From the NCBI GenBank assembly GCA_016342285.1, contig JAEINQ010000030.1, positions 1 to 64,000 of the forward strand: a stretch of DNA of 64,000 bases. The letters are read 5' to 3'. A model generated the notes under the pieces. It was not told where the DNA came from, searched no databases, and saw only the letters and a list, made by a program, of their open reading frames with translations. Within the stretch, counting starts at the first letter, position 1. The number at the start of each line of letters is the position of its first letter. Both the position numbers and the translations under genes were made by a program. This document shows, in pieces, positions 44,717-53,777 of the stretch. The stretch comes from Desulfobacterales bacterium (GTDB lineage Bacteria; Desulfobacterota; Desulfobacteria; Desulfobacterales; JAEINQ01).

Positions 44717-45679
44717 TTATTCGATCACTTTTTCCGCTGCACTGAGCAGTTCGAAGGGGAGTTCGACCCCCAGGGCCTGGGCGATACGGGTGTTGACGAT
44801 GAGCTGGCCCATCTGGTTTTGGGCGATCTCGATGCTGGCCGGCGAGGTGCCGCCGAGGATTTTCACCGCCGCATCGGCAGCCCAGGCACCCTGCTCGGAA
44901 GCCACTTTGCCGTAAGTGATCAAGGCATAGGAGGCCATGAAATCGTATGCGGCACCCGTGGGAATCTTGGTACTCGCTTCGACAAAGGAGACCATCTCCT
45001 GGGCCTTGTCCGCGTAGAGACCGCCATCGCTGTCGATGATCAGCATGTCCACTTTGGACTGCAGTTCCGTGAACCCCTTTTTCCAGTCTTCGAAATCCTT
45101 GGCATAATATGCGGTGACCTCCAGACCAAAGACGGTCTTGTAATTGGCGGCTTCTTTTTTGGCGGTCAGGAGGTCCGGTGCGAGAAAACCGATCTTCGTG
45201 CCTTTGGCATAGGGCTTGAGCTGGTCGATGAGCTGGGGAATGGGGGTGACCTCCACCATGCCGGTGACATTCTTGCACGGAAAACCGTAAACGGTTGCAT
45301 CCCAGTTCACGCCGCAGAAGACAAAGGGGAGGGCCGCATCCTTATAAAAAGGGGCGACCAGAAATTTGGAGGCATTGTCATCGGCGGCAATGACCACGTC
45401 CGGTTTGAAGCTTTCGATCTCGGCCTTGGCTTTTTCGGCCGCGGCTTTCTTAAAATCGTCGCTGCCGTTTCGCTTGGTGTCCATGCGAAAGATCTTGAGC
45501 TCGGCACCGGTATCGGCCAGGACTTTTTGAATCCCGTCGGTAATGCCGTCGCTCCAGGCATACCCCTGGTGGTAGGAATCGATGAACATCACCTTTTTCC
45601 CGCTGAGGGTGGCGGCCGACGCCGGGGCACAAAGCGCAATGACCAGGAAAGCAGAGATTAATGCAGACGTTTTTTTCAC
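44717..45679 (-). CDS. ABC-type substrate-binding protein (PF04392-like) beside a chemoreceptor
   Basis: The 320-residue protein has a clear signal peptide (KTSALISAFLVIALCAPASA) and the two-lobe binding fold: KVMFIDSYHQGYAWSDGITDGIQKVL, PDVVIAADDNASKFLVAPF, LPFVFCGVNWD and KVDMLIIDSDGG. It resembles periplasmic proteins that feed sensor kinases or cyclases more than transport-linked ones. The start is GTG 45679 with AAAGGAGACCC upstream. No permease or ATPase is nearby, and the chemoreceptor is the next gene on the strand. The ligand is unknown. Confidence 0.87.
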   Translation of the reverse strand: MKKTSALISAFLVIALCAPASAATLSGKKVMFIDSYHQGYAWSDGITDGIQKVLADTGAELKIFRMDTKRNGSDDFKKAAAEKAKAEIESFKPDVVIAADDNASKFLVAPFYKDAALPFVFCGVNWDATVYGFPCKNVTGMVEVTPIPQLIDQLKPYAKGTKIGFLAPDLLTAKKEAANYKTVFGLEVTAYYAKDFEDWKKGFTELQSKVDMLIIDSDGGLYADKAQEMVSFVEASTKIPTGAAYDFMASYALITYGKVASEQGAWAADAAVKILGGTSPASIEIAQNQMGQLIVNTRIAQALGVELPFELLSAAEKVIE

Positions 45680-45984
45680 GGGTGGGTCTCCTTTTTTTCT
45701 TTGATGGAATTTATAAAAAAATTGTGTCGAGGACGGGTCCTATAGGCGAACAGGCCAATTATCGGCATTTTTTCATGAAACTTGAGATTTATTTTAAGGT
45801 TCCTGATGGGTCGGGCTCCGGAACCGTGCACTGGGCAGAGTCGCTGAAAGTCGGGCGAACGGACCCGGCGGGTCAGGTACTCGGACCCGGGATGACAGCC
45901 ATACTTTTTCTCATTAAAAGCATCGGGGATGCTATTCACCGAACCCACATTGACACAACAACAGCCAGACCGTTATGATTCGCC

Positions 45985-46090
45985 TGTTGGGTGAAAACCG
46001 ATGGGGTGAGATATTTTTCCGAACTGACCAATCAGACCGGCGTGGATCTGACGGAAACGGTGGGAAAGAACCTGGGAAAAAAGGAGAGAA
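45985..46090 (+). pseudogene. Decayed, internally deleted copy of the MazG-like gene
   Basis: The sequence tgttgggtgaaaaccgatgg to cctgggaaaaaaggagag follows the gene at 40969 from about 41041 to 41062-41096 and then from about 41233 to 41289, with the middle missing. The join falls at CCAA, which is present at both ends of the lost segment in the intact gene. Most differences are base changes. It lies directly before the cytochrome gene, whose ribosome site derives from its tail. The rest of the gap, 45680-45984, shows no feature. Confidence 0.75.
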
Positions 46091-46091
46091 T

Positions 46092-46577
46092 ATGATTCAG
46101 CGCAAAGCGATCCTGTCGATTTTTATGGGGACGACCATGGCGCTGTTATTGATCGGCTGCTATCCGAAACCGGTCGGGTCCGTTGGGCCCGGCGGCAACC
46201 GGTTGACCTGGCCCGAGATGACCCTTGAGCAGCGAAAAGCCCATATGGGCGCGGTGGTTCTGCCCATTGCCGCCGACCTGTTTCGCACCTGGCGGCCCGA
46301 CCGCTTTTCCCAGGTAAACTGCTCGCTGTGTCACGGACAGGGCGCGGCAACCGGCAAGTTTTCCATGCCCACCGATCACCTTCCCCGGCTCAGTGGAAAT
46401 GTCCTCCTGGGACCCGAGTTTGAAAAACATCCGGATACCACGCGGCTGAAGCTCGACCGTCTGGTACCCGAAATGGCCGAGGCCCTCGGCCTGAAGGGTT
46501 TCAGTATCATCACGCGCCGGGGCTTTGGCTGCTACGCCTGCCACCTCGGACCCACCGGCCCCATGTTCGGACACTGA
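46092..46577 (+). CDS. Small c-type cytochrome lipoprotein with two CxxCH motifs
   Basis: The 161-residue protein has a lipoprotein signal with lipobox LIGC near residue 21, then two heme-attachment motifs: CSLCH in NCSLCHGQGAATG and CYACH in GCYACHLGPTGPMFGH at the very C-terminus. Between them is a methionine-rich stretch (FSMPTDHLPRL) that might supply an axial ligand. It would be membrane anchored in the periplasm and carry electrons. AAGGAGAGAAT precedes ATG 46092. The frame extends upstream to 45975, but that part is the mazG remnant. No partner oxidase or reductase lies nearby. Confidence 0.78.
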   Translation: MIQRKAILSIFMGTTMALLLIGCYPKPVGSVGPGGNRLTWPEMTLEQRKAHMGAVVLPIAADLFRTWRPDRFSQVNCSLCHGQGAATGKFSMPTDHLPRLSGNVLLGPEFEKHPDTTRLKLDRLVPEMAEALGLKGFSIITRRGFGCYACHLGPTGPMFGH

Positions 46578-46619
46578 TCCCCGGTCGCGCTGGAAAAGTT
46601 CAGTTTAGGGGAAAAACGG

Positions 46620-47684
46620 TTACGCGCCCGTCTTATCGGCCGGATAACTGCCTAGAAACTTGATGGATATGGTCAGCTCCCCGAGCCGCCGGAGTACCGA
46701 GGCAATCTTTTCATCCTGGTCCGAACCTTCAAAATCGAGAAAAAAGCAGTAGTTTCCCGGATCCGAACGAATCGGCATGGAAGCGATGCGGGTCAGGTTG
46801 ATCTGTGCCTCGGCAAACAGCTGAAGTACGCCGTAGAGCCGCCCGGCTTCATGGGTCGTGGAAAAAACAATGGAGGTTTTGCCGCCGGGGCCGGTATTGG
46901 GCTCGGTGGAGAGAAGCAAAAACCGCGTGGTGTTGGCCGGACCGTCCTCAATCCCCTCCTTGACGACTTCAAGATCGTAGAGGTCGGCGCACAGGGCACT
47001 GGCAATGGCCGCCGATGCCCGGGGATTTTCCCGGGCCAGCATCTTGGCCGCACCGGCCGTGTCATAAAAGGGGCGGGCCTCGATTTTGTTGCGTGCCAGA
47101 AACCCCCGGCATTGGGCCAGGGCCTGGGGATGGGAGTAGACCTGCCGGATCTCCCGGTAATCGGTGTCGCCAGCGGTCAAAAGGCAGTGTCTGACCGCCA
47201 CTTTGGCCTCTCCGATGACGTTCAGGGAGGTTGTGGTGAGAAGATCGTTGACCTGGGTCACGGCCCCTTCCAACGAGTTTTCCACCGGCACCACGCCAAA
47301 ATCGAAATCGCCTTCTTCGACCCCGCGGAACACGTCCATGAACTCCATGCAGGGGATATAGGCCCCTTCGGGCGCCAGGCGGCGTGCGGCCACCTCACCG
47401 TAGGCGCCATGTTCGCCCTGGAAGGCAACCAACATTCGGTCCGCCTCCTGAAGCCGCCGGCTCTCTTCGATGATGGCCCCGAGCAGCCGCCGGGTAAAGG
47501 GACGCTCAACCAGATCCAGGTTCAGCCGCTCGATCCGCGCCAGCATATCGGCCTCCCGGTCCGGATCGGAGACGGTCTTTTTGAACTTTGTCGATCGCAA
47601 CGCCAACCCCATCCGTTCCTGAAGCAGCACCAGCAGTTCCCGGTCAAGCCGATCGATTTTGCCGCGGATTTCATCCAGTTTCAT
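46620..47684 (-). CDS. pheA: Bifunctional chorismate mutase/prephenate dehydratase (P-protein)
   Basis: The 354-residue enzyme makes phenylpyruvate from chorismate. A chorismate mutase type II domain is at 1-85 (LDEIRGKIDRLDRELLVLLQERM), prephenate dehydratase at about 88-270 with the catalytic NTTRFLLL, and an ACT domain at the end (KTSIVFSTTHEAGRLYGVL). The usual ESRP phenylalanine-binding motif of the ACT domain reads ASMP here (TRIASMPIRSDPGNY), so feedback by phenylalanine may be changed. The start is ATG 47684. It follows aroF by 34 bases and is surely cotranscribed with it. Confidence 0.95.
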   Translation of the reverse strand: MKLDEIRGKIDRLDRELLVLLQERMGLALRSTKFKKTVSDPDREADMLARIERLNLDLVERPFTRRLLGAIIEESRRLQEADRMLVAFQGEHGAYGEVAARRLAPEGAYIPCMEFMDVFRGVEEGDFDFGVVPVENSLEGAVTQVNDLLTTTSLNVIGEAKVAVRHCLLTAGDTDYREIRQVYSHPQALAQCRGFLARNKIEARPFYDTAGAAKMLARENPRASAAIASALCADLYDLEVVKEGIEDGPANTTRFLLLSTEPNTGPGGKTSIVFSTTHEAGRLYGVLQLFAEAQINLTRIASMPIRSDPGNYCFFLDFEGSDQDEKIASVLRRLGELTISIKFLGSYPADKTGA

Positions 47685-47718
47685 TGATCACCTCGTTCAT
47701 ATTTGCCGCGAAGGCCTT

Positions 47719-48534
47719 TCAGGACGGCAGCGTGTCCATGAAAGCCCTCATGGGGCGCAACTGTTTCATGATAGCGGAAAACATCTCCGGGGTCAGGGCC
47801 TGATCAGCGTCGCAAAGGGCCTCGGCCGGGTTGCGATGGACCTCAATGATCAGCCCGTCCACACCGGCTGCCACCGAGGCCAGGCTCATGGGCCCGATGA
47901 GGCTCAGCCGCCCGGTACTGTGGGTCGGATCCACGATGATGGGCAGGTGGGTCAATTCCCGGATTGCCGGAACAGCGCTCAGGTCCAGGGTGTTGCGGGT
48001 ATAGGTCTCAAAGGTACGGATGCCCCGTTCGCAAAGGATCACGTCGGGGTTGCCCTCGCTGAGAATGTATTCAGCGCAGTTGAGCCATTCTTCCAGGGTG
48101 GAATACATGCCGCGCTTGAGTAGCACCGGCCGTCCGGCCCGGCCCACCTCCTTTAAAAGGGCGTAGTTCTGCATGTTGCGGGTACCGATCTGAAGAACAT
48201 CGGCGAACTCGGCCACCCAGGAGACGTCTCTGGGGTCGATCACTTCGGTGACAATGGGCAGCCCGGTCGCTTTTTTCGCTTTTTCAAGGATTTTCAGTCC
48301 GGCCAGCCCCATGCCCTGAAAGGCATAGGGGGAGGTACGGGGTTTGAAGGCGCCACCGCGCAGCATATCGGCACCGGCGGCAGCCACCGCTTCCGCCGTT
48401 TCAATGGCCTGGGCCTCGCTTTCGACGCTGCACGGGCCGGCAATCACCACCAGGTCCCGGCCCACGGACACACCGCCCACCTGGACAACGGTCCGGGGAC
48501 GGGCGTCGCGGGCGGCCAGTTTGAGATTTTTCAT
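47719..48534 (-). CDS. aroF: 3-deoxy-7-phosphoheptulonate (DAHP) synthase, type I-beta
   Basis: The 271-residue enzyme joins phosphoenolpyruvate and erythrose 4-phosphate, the first step of the shikimate pathway. Motifs are [39 protein letters not shown] and PTHSTGR. The length and the missing N-terminal ferredoxin-like or ACT domain place it with the short, KDO8P-synthase-like type I-beta enzymes, which are often not feedback regulated. AGGAAAAGGATG precedes the ATG at 48534. With pheA downstream it forms an aromatic amino acid unit. Confidence 0.95.
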   Translation of the reverse strand: MKNLKLAARDARPRTVVQVGGVSVGRDLVVIAGPCSVESEAQAIETAEAVAAAGADMLRGGAFKPRTSPYAFQGMGLAGLKILEKAKKATGLPIVTEVIDPRDVSWVAEFADVLQIGTRNMQNYALLKEVGRAGRPVLLKRGMYSTLEEWLNCAEYILSEGNPDVILCERGIRTFETYTRNTLDLSAVPAIRELTHLPIIVDPTHSTGRLSLIGPMSLASVAAGVDGLIIEVHRNPAEALCDADQALTPEMFSAIMKQLRPMRAFMDTLPS

Positions 48535-48916
48535 GAGTCATCCTTTTCCTGCTGCAAATCAAACCCCATCGGCCCCAGGCCGACGTGTCTGTTTAGTAAA
48601 CCAAATCCGAACCGGACACAATGGGAAGATACCATCACCGTATCCGGACCCGGCGTCGCGTCAACCCTTCACCCGGCCCCTTGGGCAATCGCCTTGCTCA
48701 TCCTTGCGTATCGATCCGGACTGGTCTAATATGGTCCCATACCCGGGGAAAAGCCTGCCCTGTCATTACCGAACCAATCCGACATAGACAAACCCGGACC
48801 AGAGTCAACGCTCGTGTTTCAGCAGATCGTGCCCATCGATAAGCGCCTAAATCAAGGTTGATGCGCTCGTAAAAAGCGTTTCCAATTCGAAATACGGAAC
48901 TCGATCGGGGTCCCCC
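48535..48916. other. Divergent intergenic region between aroF and a kinase gene
   Basis: The 382 bases should contain both divergent promoters, but I see no convincing -35/-10 pair and no leader-peptide attenuator or T-box for aroF. At 48858-48877 there is a half-arm (ttgatgcgctcgtaaaaagc) of the MITE-like element at 14242-14389. Confidence 0.5.
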
Positions 48917-51841
48917 ATGAGACTGAAAATCATCGTCATCGCCTTGTCGTTGCTGACGGTCTTGTCAACGGCAGTGGGCCTCTTTTCTTTTTACGCCTCG
49001 TTGAAAGAGGCGGCCTTTGCCGAAGACCACATCGTTTCCGGCCAGCACCTTCATGACGTGGAAAACGCATTCTCCCTGTTGATCGAACATTACAAGCGGA
49101 TCGCTCAGACCATGGCCAGCCAGAAGGCCCTGGCGGCTGTGTTGGAAAACCCCGATACGACCCACATGTCAGCCGCGAACGGCATATTGGACCTTTTCAA
49201 CACCCACATGGAGACCAGTGTCTGTTACCTCATGAACCGCCGCGGCACCACCGTGGCATCCAGCAACCGGGGATCGACGGAAAGCTTCGTTGAAAAGAAC
49301 TACGCCTTCAGGCCGTATTTCAAGACAGCCATCACCGGAAAACCGGGCATTTACGCAGCCCTCGGCGTCACGTCGGGCAAACGCGGCATCTACTTCAGCC
49401 ATCCGGTGATCCAGCCCGGCGATGATACACCCATTGGCGTCGTGGCGGTCAAGCAGGACATTGAGATGCTGGAAAAACGGTTTATGAGCGTCCAGGACGC
49501 CGCTCAGAACAGGTTTCGACACATCACGATCATTACCGATCCAAATGGCATTATCTTCGCTTCCGACCGAAAGGCGCTTCTTTACCAAAGCCTGTGGCCA
49601 TTTGAGGAAAAGGGCCGTAAGGGGTTGGCCGCATCCAAACAATTCGGCCAAGGACCGTGGCCATGGAGCGGGTTTCGAAAGATCGCCGCAGACCAGGCCG
49701 TCGATACGGATGGCACCCAATACCGGATCCACACCGATGCCATCGGACTGATGCCGGGCTGGCAAATCGTACACATGAGCGACCAGGCCGCCATATCGAC
49801 CAGGGCACGCGCATCTTTCTTCCAGGCGGCCGGTTACGCACTGGTTGTGATTTTCATCATGATCGGGGCCGGCACGATCCTTCTCAACAGGCTGGCCGCC
49901 AAGGAAATCGCAAGGCGCAAAGTGACCTCAAAACAGCTTCGCGAATCCAAGGAACGCTACCAGCTCATCTTCGAAAACTCGCCACTGGGCATCCTGCATT
50001 ATGATCAAAAAGGCGTCATCGTGGCCTGCAACGACTCCCTTGCAAAAATCATCGGTACACCCATAGAACGGCTCATCGGATTTCACATGCTCGCTTCCAT
50101 GCCGCCGGGCGATGCTCGAGAGGCGGTTGCCAGCTCCCTGAAAATGAGTGAAAGCCGGTTCAGCGTGACCTACCGGACGGTTACCGGCAACAAGGAAATC
50201 ATCATTCGGGCCGTTCTCAAACGAATCGAAACCCAGGATGGGACGGTCATCGGCGGCATCGGCATTTTTGAGGACATTTCGGAGGCCGCCCGATCCCAGG
50301 CAGCCCTTGAATCCAATGAGGAACGCTTTCGCCAGATCTTCAACCACATGGGCACCTGCGTGGCCGTTTACGAAGGCGTCGACCATGGCAAAGACTTCAT
50401 CTTCAAGGACATCAACCCTGCCGGCGCTACAGTCGGCAAATTGGACCGCGAGGCACACATCGGGAGAAGTGTTCAGGAGGTCTACCCGGGCGTTCACGAA
50501 CTGGGGCTGTTCGAGGTTCTGAAACGGGTCTGGCAGACAGGCCAGGCAGAGCACCTGCCCCTGACCGTCTATCAGGACCAACGGATCGCCATCTGGATCG
50601 AAAACTACGTCTGCAAACTCCCCTCGGGAGAAATTATCGCCGTCTATGACGATATCACGGGCAAAAAACAGGCCGAAGAGGAAAACCGGCAGTTGACCAA
50701 CCAGCTACGACAGTTGCAGAAGATCGAGGCCATCGGCGTTCTGGCCGGCGGCATCGCCCACGATTTCAACAACATTCTATTTCCCATCATCGGCCTGACG
50801 GAAATGCTCATCGAAGATATACCCAAGGGCGGCCCGATCCAGAAGAGTCTACGCGAAATCCTCGCCGGTGCGGCCCGGGCACGGGATCTGGTCCGCCAGA
50901 TTCTGGCCTTCAGCCGGCAGGCCGATCAGGAAGTCAAGCCGGTCCGGGTCCAGGACGTCCTTCGCGAAGTGCTCAGGCTTGTCCGCCCCTCCCTGCCGGC
51001 CACCATTGATATCCGCAGCCGCATCGATGACGCGTGCGGCCTGGTCATGGCCGACCCGACCCAGATCCATCAGGTGGCCTTGAACCTGATCACCAACGCC
51101 TACCACGCCATGGCCGAGACCGGCGGCATGCTTGAAATCATTTTGGAACCCACGGCCCTGCACCTTTCGGACCTGGCCGACCCCGCCATGGATTCCGGCG
51201 ACTATGTCTGCCTGGCCGTTTCCGACACAGGTTACGGCATGAGCGGAGAAACCCTGGATAGAATCTTCGATCCGTATTTTACCACCAAGGACAAGGACAA
51301 AGGGACAGGCCTGGGTCTTTCGGTGGTCCATGGCATCGTGAAAAGCCACGGGGGAGACATCCAGGTAGAAAGCACATCGGGACAGGGAAGCATTTTTCGG
51401 GTTTATCTCCCGATCCGGGCATCATCCATACACGATAGCGAAAACGGTGAGATCGAAAAAACACCCGGGGGCGACGAGAGGATTCTGCTCATCGACGACG
51501 AACCGTCCATCGTAAAAATGATGCAACCCATGCTGGAACGGTTGGGTTACCGGGTGACCGCACGCACCAGCAGTATCGAGGCCCTGGAAGCCTTCAACGC
51601 CAACCCGGACCAGTTCGACCTGCTCCTAACCGACATGACCATGCCCCAGATGACCGGTCTTGAGCTGACAAAACGCGTGAAACAGATTCGGCCGAACATA
51701 CGGACGGTCATCTGCTCCGGCTTCAGCGAATACATCAACGAGAAAAAGGCAAAAGAGATCGGCATTCATGGATTTGTCATGAAACCGGTGGTCAAAACCG
51801 ACTTGGCAAAGGCCATTCGAAAGGCCCTGGACGCCTCTTGA
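48917..51841 (+). CDS. Hybrid histidine kinase with periplasmic Cache sensor, PAS domains and receiver
   Basis: The 974-residue protein has a transmembrane helix at about 5-27, a periplasmic double-Cache domain (about 35-300, with MNRRGTTVASSNRGS and ITDPNGIIFASD, as in DctB-like sensors), a second helix (YALVVIFIMIGAGTILL), and PAS domains at about 350-460 and 470-590. H615 in GGIAHDFNNIL, NLITNAYHAM, SDTGYGMSG and GTGLGLSVVHG form the kinase; D906 in LLLTDMTMPQMTG the receiver. ATG 48917 follows GGGGTCCCCC only; the ribosome site is weak. Cache sensors of this type bind carboxylates or amino acids. A REC-PAS gene follows after a structured gap. Confidence 0.93.
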   Translation: MRLKIIVIALSLLTVLSTAVGLFSFYASLKEAAFAEDHIVSGQHLHDVENAFSLLIEHYKRIAQTMASQKALAAVLENPDTTHMSAANGILDLFNTHMETSVCYLMNRRGTTVASSNRGSTESFVEKNYAFRPYFKTAITGKPGIYAALGVTSGKRGIYFSHPVIQPGDDTPIGVVAVKQDIEMLEKRFMSVQDAAQNRFRHITIITDPNGIIFASDRKALLYQSLWPFEEKGRKGLAASKQFGQGPWPWSGFRKIAADQAVDTDGTQYRIHTDAIGLMPGWQIVHMSDQAAISTRARASFFQAAGYALVVIFIMIGAGTILLNRLAAKEIARRKVTSKQLRESKERYQLIFENSPLGILHYDQKGVIVACNDSLAKIIGTPIERLIGFHMLASMPPGDAREAVASSLKMSESRFSVTYRTVTGNKEIIIRAVLKRIETQDGTVIGGIGIFEDISEAARSQAALESNEERFRQIFNHMGTCVAVYEGVDHGKDFIFKDINPAGATVGKLDREAHIGRSVQEVYPGVHELGLFEVLKRVWQTGQAEHLPLTVYQDQRIAIWIENYVCKLPSGEIIAVYDDITGKKQAEEENRQLTNQLRQLQKIEAIGVLAGGIAHDFNNILFPIIGLTEMLIEDIPKGGPIQKSLREILAGAARARDLVRQILAFSRQADQEVKPVRVQDVLREVLRLVRPSLPATIDIRSRIDDACGLVMADPTQIHQVALNLITNAYHAMAETGGMLEIILEPTALHLSDLADPAMDSGDYVCLAVSDTGYGMSGETLDRIFDPYFTTKDKDKGTGLGLSVVHGIVKSHGGDIQVESTSGQGSIFRVYLPIRASSIHDSENGEIEKTPGGDERILLIDDEPSIVKMMQPMLERLGYRVTARTSSIEALEAFNANPDQFDLLLTDMTMPQMTGLELTKRVKQIRPNIRTVICSGFSEYINEKKAKEIGIHGFVMKPVVKTDLAKAIRKALDAS

Positions 51842-52073
51842 ATCCCTGCCGTGAGGCTCCAGCCGCAAAGCGGGTGGCTTCACGTGAAACTTTTCTCGCC
51901 GGCAGCAGAAAAACCTTTCCGGGTCCACCACTTGAAGGGGTGGCTTCAAACCGGCGCGATTCCCCTCCAACCCCGGGCGAGATTCCTTTGGTTTGAGCCT
52001 GGAAATTCATGCAAATTGTGATACGCTAAGTACTTGTAGGCGTAAATATTGTGACATTGACAAGGAATGCTTT

Positions 52074-52241
52074 AACCACTGAGACACTGAGGTCACAGAG
52101 CTTTTTATCGTTTATCCCCGGCCGGGAGACGGCGGCCGGGGATAAGAAAGCCAGCAACAGTGTTCACTTTTCACAGATCGTCGTCTCCCGATCTGTGAAA
52201 AAAAAAGAAACCTCTCTGCGTTCTCTGTGACTCTGTGGTGA
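52074..52241. repeat. Palindromic element enclosing two 13-bp hairpins with complementary loops
   Basis: The outer arms aaccactgagacactgaggtc and its approximate inverse (52212-52241) repeat cactgag/cacagag words with a period of about 9. Inside are two perfect 13-bp hairpins. The first (52112-52124 with 52133-52145) has the loop GGAGACGG. The second (52168-52180 with 52189-52201) has the loop TCGTCTCC. Seven loop bases, GGAGACG and CGTCTCC, can pair. The element lies in the 469-base gap between the Cache kinase and the REC-PAS gene; the rest of that gap (51842-52073) shows only a short imperfect hairpin. Confidence 0.75.
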
Positions 52242-52310
52242 CCCAAATATATGTCATCGAATTTATGACAGTGTGTACTAAGCTCCACCTCGAAACGATC
52301 GGTTTTTTTA

Positions 52311-53777
52311 ATGGAAAAAAAGAAGATCCTCATCGTTGATGACAACCGCGCCATGCGTGCTTTTCTGAGCAGGCTGCTCGAAAAAGAGGGCCACGACGTA
52401 TGGATGGCCCATGATGGTTACCATGCACTGAAATATGTCTTCCGTGAGCAGCCCGATATTATGTTCATCGACTTTTTTATGCCGAAAATCGATGGCGGCC
52501 TGCTCTGTCAGATGGTCAGAAAAATGCCGCAAATGAAGAACAGCTATCTGGTCATCATCTCCGCGGCATTGGCGGAAATGGATTTTGATTGTCAAAAAGT
52601 GGGAGCCGATGCCTGCATCGCCAAAGGACCATTCGGACAAATGAGCAAGCACGTTCTCGAATCGGTGCGGGAGGCGGGCACCTCCGGCAGGGAAAGTTGT
52701 CCGAAGCCGATCCTTGGACTGGATCCCTGCCAGGAGGCTTCGGTTCACCCGAGACAGATGACCAAAGAGCTTCTTTCCATGAAACGCCACCTGGAAAGCG
52801 TTCTCGACAGTCTCCGGACCGGCGTCCTGGAACTCAACGCCAACATCATCGTTTATGCCAACGCATACGCCGAATCCATTTTCGGGATGAAAAAAGAAGA
52901 CCTTATGGCACGGGATTTCGTGGAACTCTTCGACCCTAGGGAGCGAAACCGCATCAGGGCCTTGGCAAATGGCGAGGCAGGAAAATCTTCGGCCATTCCA
53001 ACCGATGACCCGGTCTCCCTCCATGGCAGGCAGTTATCCATTGAAATGAATGCACGGAAAGCAGGCGGCGCCTCGGCCATCATTCAGATCACCGACATCA
53101 CCGATCAAAATGAGAGGGTTTTTGAGCGGTATCGCACCCAAAATGCCTTCGTGCTATCGGACCTGGCCCAACGAACCGCCCGGCTGCTGGAAGTCCAGAT
53201 TGCCGGGATCGGACGGTCCTGTCAGAAATTGCTCGAGACCATCGATCGGAAAGGCCCGACGTTCAAACAAATTGAAGTGATCGATCAGCATTCGCGGGAA
53301 ATGGGTACCATCGGCAACCAGCTCTCCAGAATCGCCCACGCCGAAACGCTGACGAGAGCCCACGGCCCACTGCCGCTGGAAAAGGGCACGGAAACGATCC
53401 TGCTCATCGATTGCAAAAAACTGCTCTGCCATGTCAACCGGCGCATGATCGAGGAACTCGGCTACAAGGCCCTGGTCGCCAAAACAGTGAAGTCAGCCTT
53501 GTTGAAATACGAGTCCCGGGCAAAAAAGAAATACAACAACATCGACCTGGTCATCGTCAACAACGAACCCTCGGAAATGGACACCGATGGCCTTGTTCAA
53601 GGGTTGAAACAGATCGACCCGGAGGTTAAAATTCTCTTTTCCGGAAACCCGCCCCCGTTCAAGGCATCAATCTGGCGCCCCCCGGGCCAATCCTCAGGCG
53701 TGGTTGCAAGCCCTTTCGATGTCTACCAAGTCGCCGCTGAAATCAGGAAGGCGCTGCCCGGATCAAAACCCCAGTGA
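52311..53777 (+). CDS. REC-PAS protein with degenerate kinase and receiver parts
   Basis: The 488-residue protein starts with an intact receiver: KKILIVDDNRAM with the acidic pair, D54 in IMFIDFFMPKIDGG and a lysine in CIAKGP. A PAS domain follows at about 160-270 (VLDSLRTGVLELNANIIVYANAYAESIFG). Next is a helical stretch (about 285-345) that resembles a HisKA dimer domain without the H-box histidine, and no ATPase domain follows. The C-terminus (about 360-485) is receiver-like, but the phospho-aspartate position reads LVIVNNEPSE. So it looks like a hybrid kinase that lost its kinase core. It probably takes phosphate from a nearby kinase. Its stop overlaps the LUD gene by 15 bases, tail to tail. 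Confidence 0.8.
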   Translation: MEKKKILIVDDNRAMRAFLSRLLEKEGHDVWMAHDGYHALKYVFREQPDIMFIDFFMPKIDGGLLCQMVRKMPQMKNSYLVIISAALAEMDFDCQKVGADACIAKGPFGQMSKHVLESVREAGTSGRESCPKPILGLDPCQEASVHPRQMTKELLSMKRHLESVLDSLRTGVLELNANIIVYANAYAESIFGMKKEDLMARDFVELFDPRERNRIRALANGEAGKSSAIPTDDPVSLHGRQLSIEMNARKAGGASAIIQITDITDQNERVFERYRTQNAFVLSDLAQRTARLLEVQIAGIGRSCQKLLETIDRKGPTFKQIEVIDQHSREMGTIGNQLSRIAHAETLTRAHGPLPLEKGTETILLIDCKKLLCHVNRRMIEELGYKALVAKTVKSALLKYESRAKKKYNNIDLVIVNNEPSEMDTDGLVQGLKQIDPEVKILFSGNPPPFKASIWRPPGQSSGVVASPFDVYQVAAEIRKALPGSKPQ

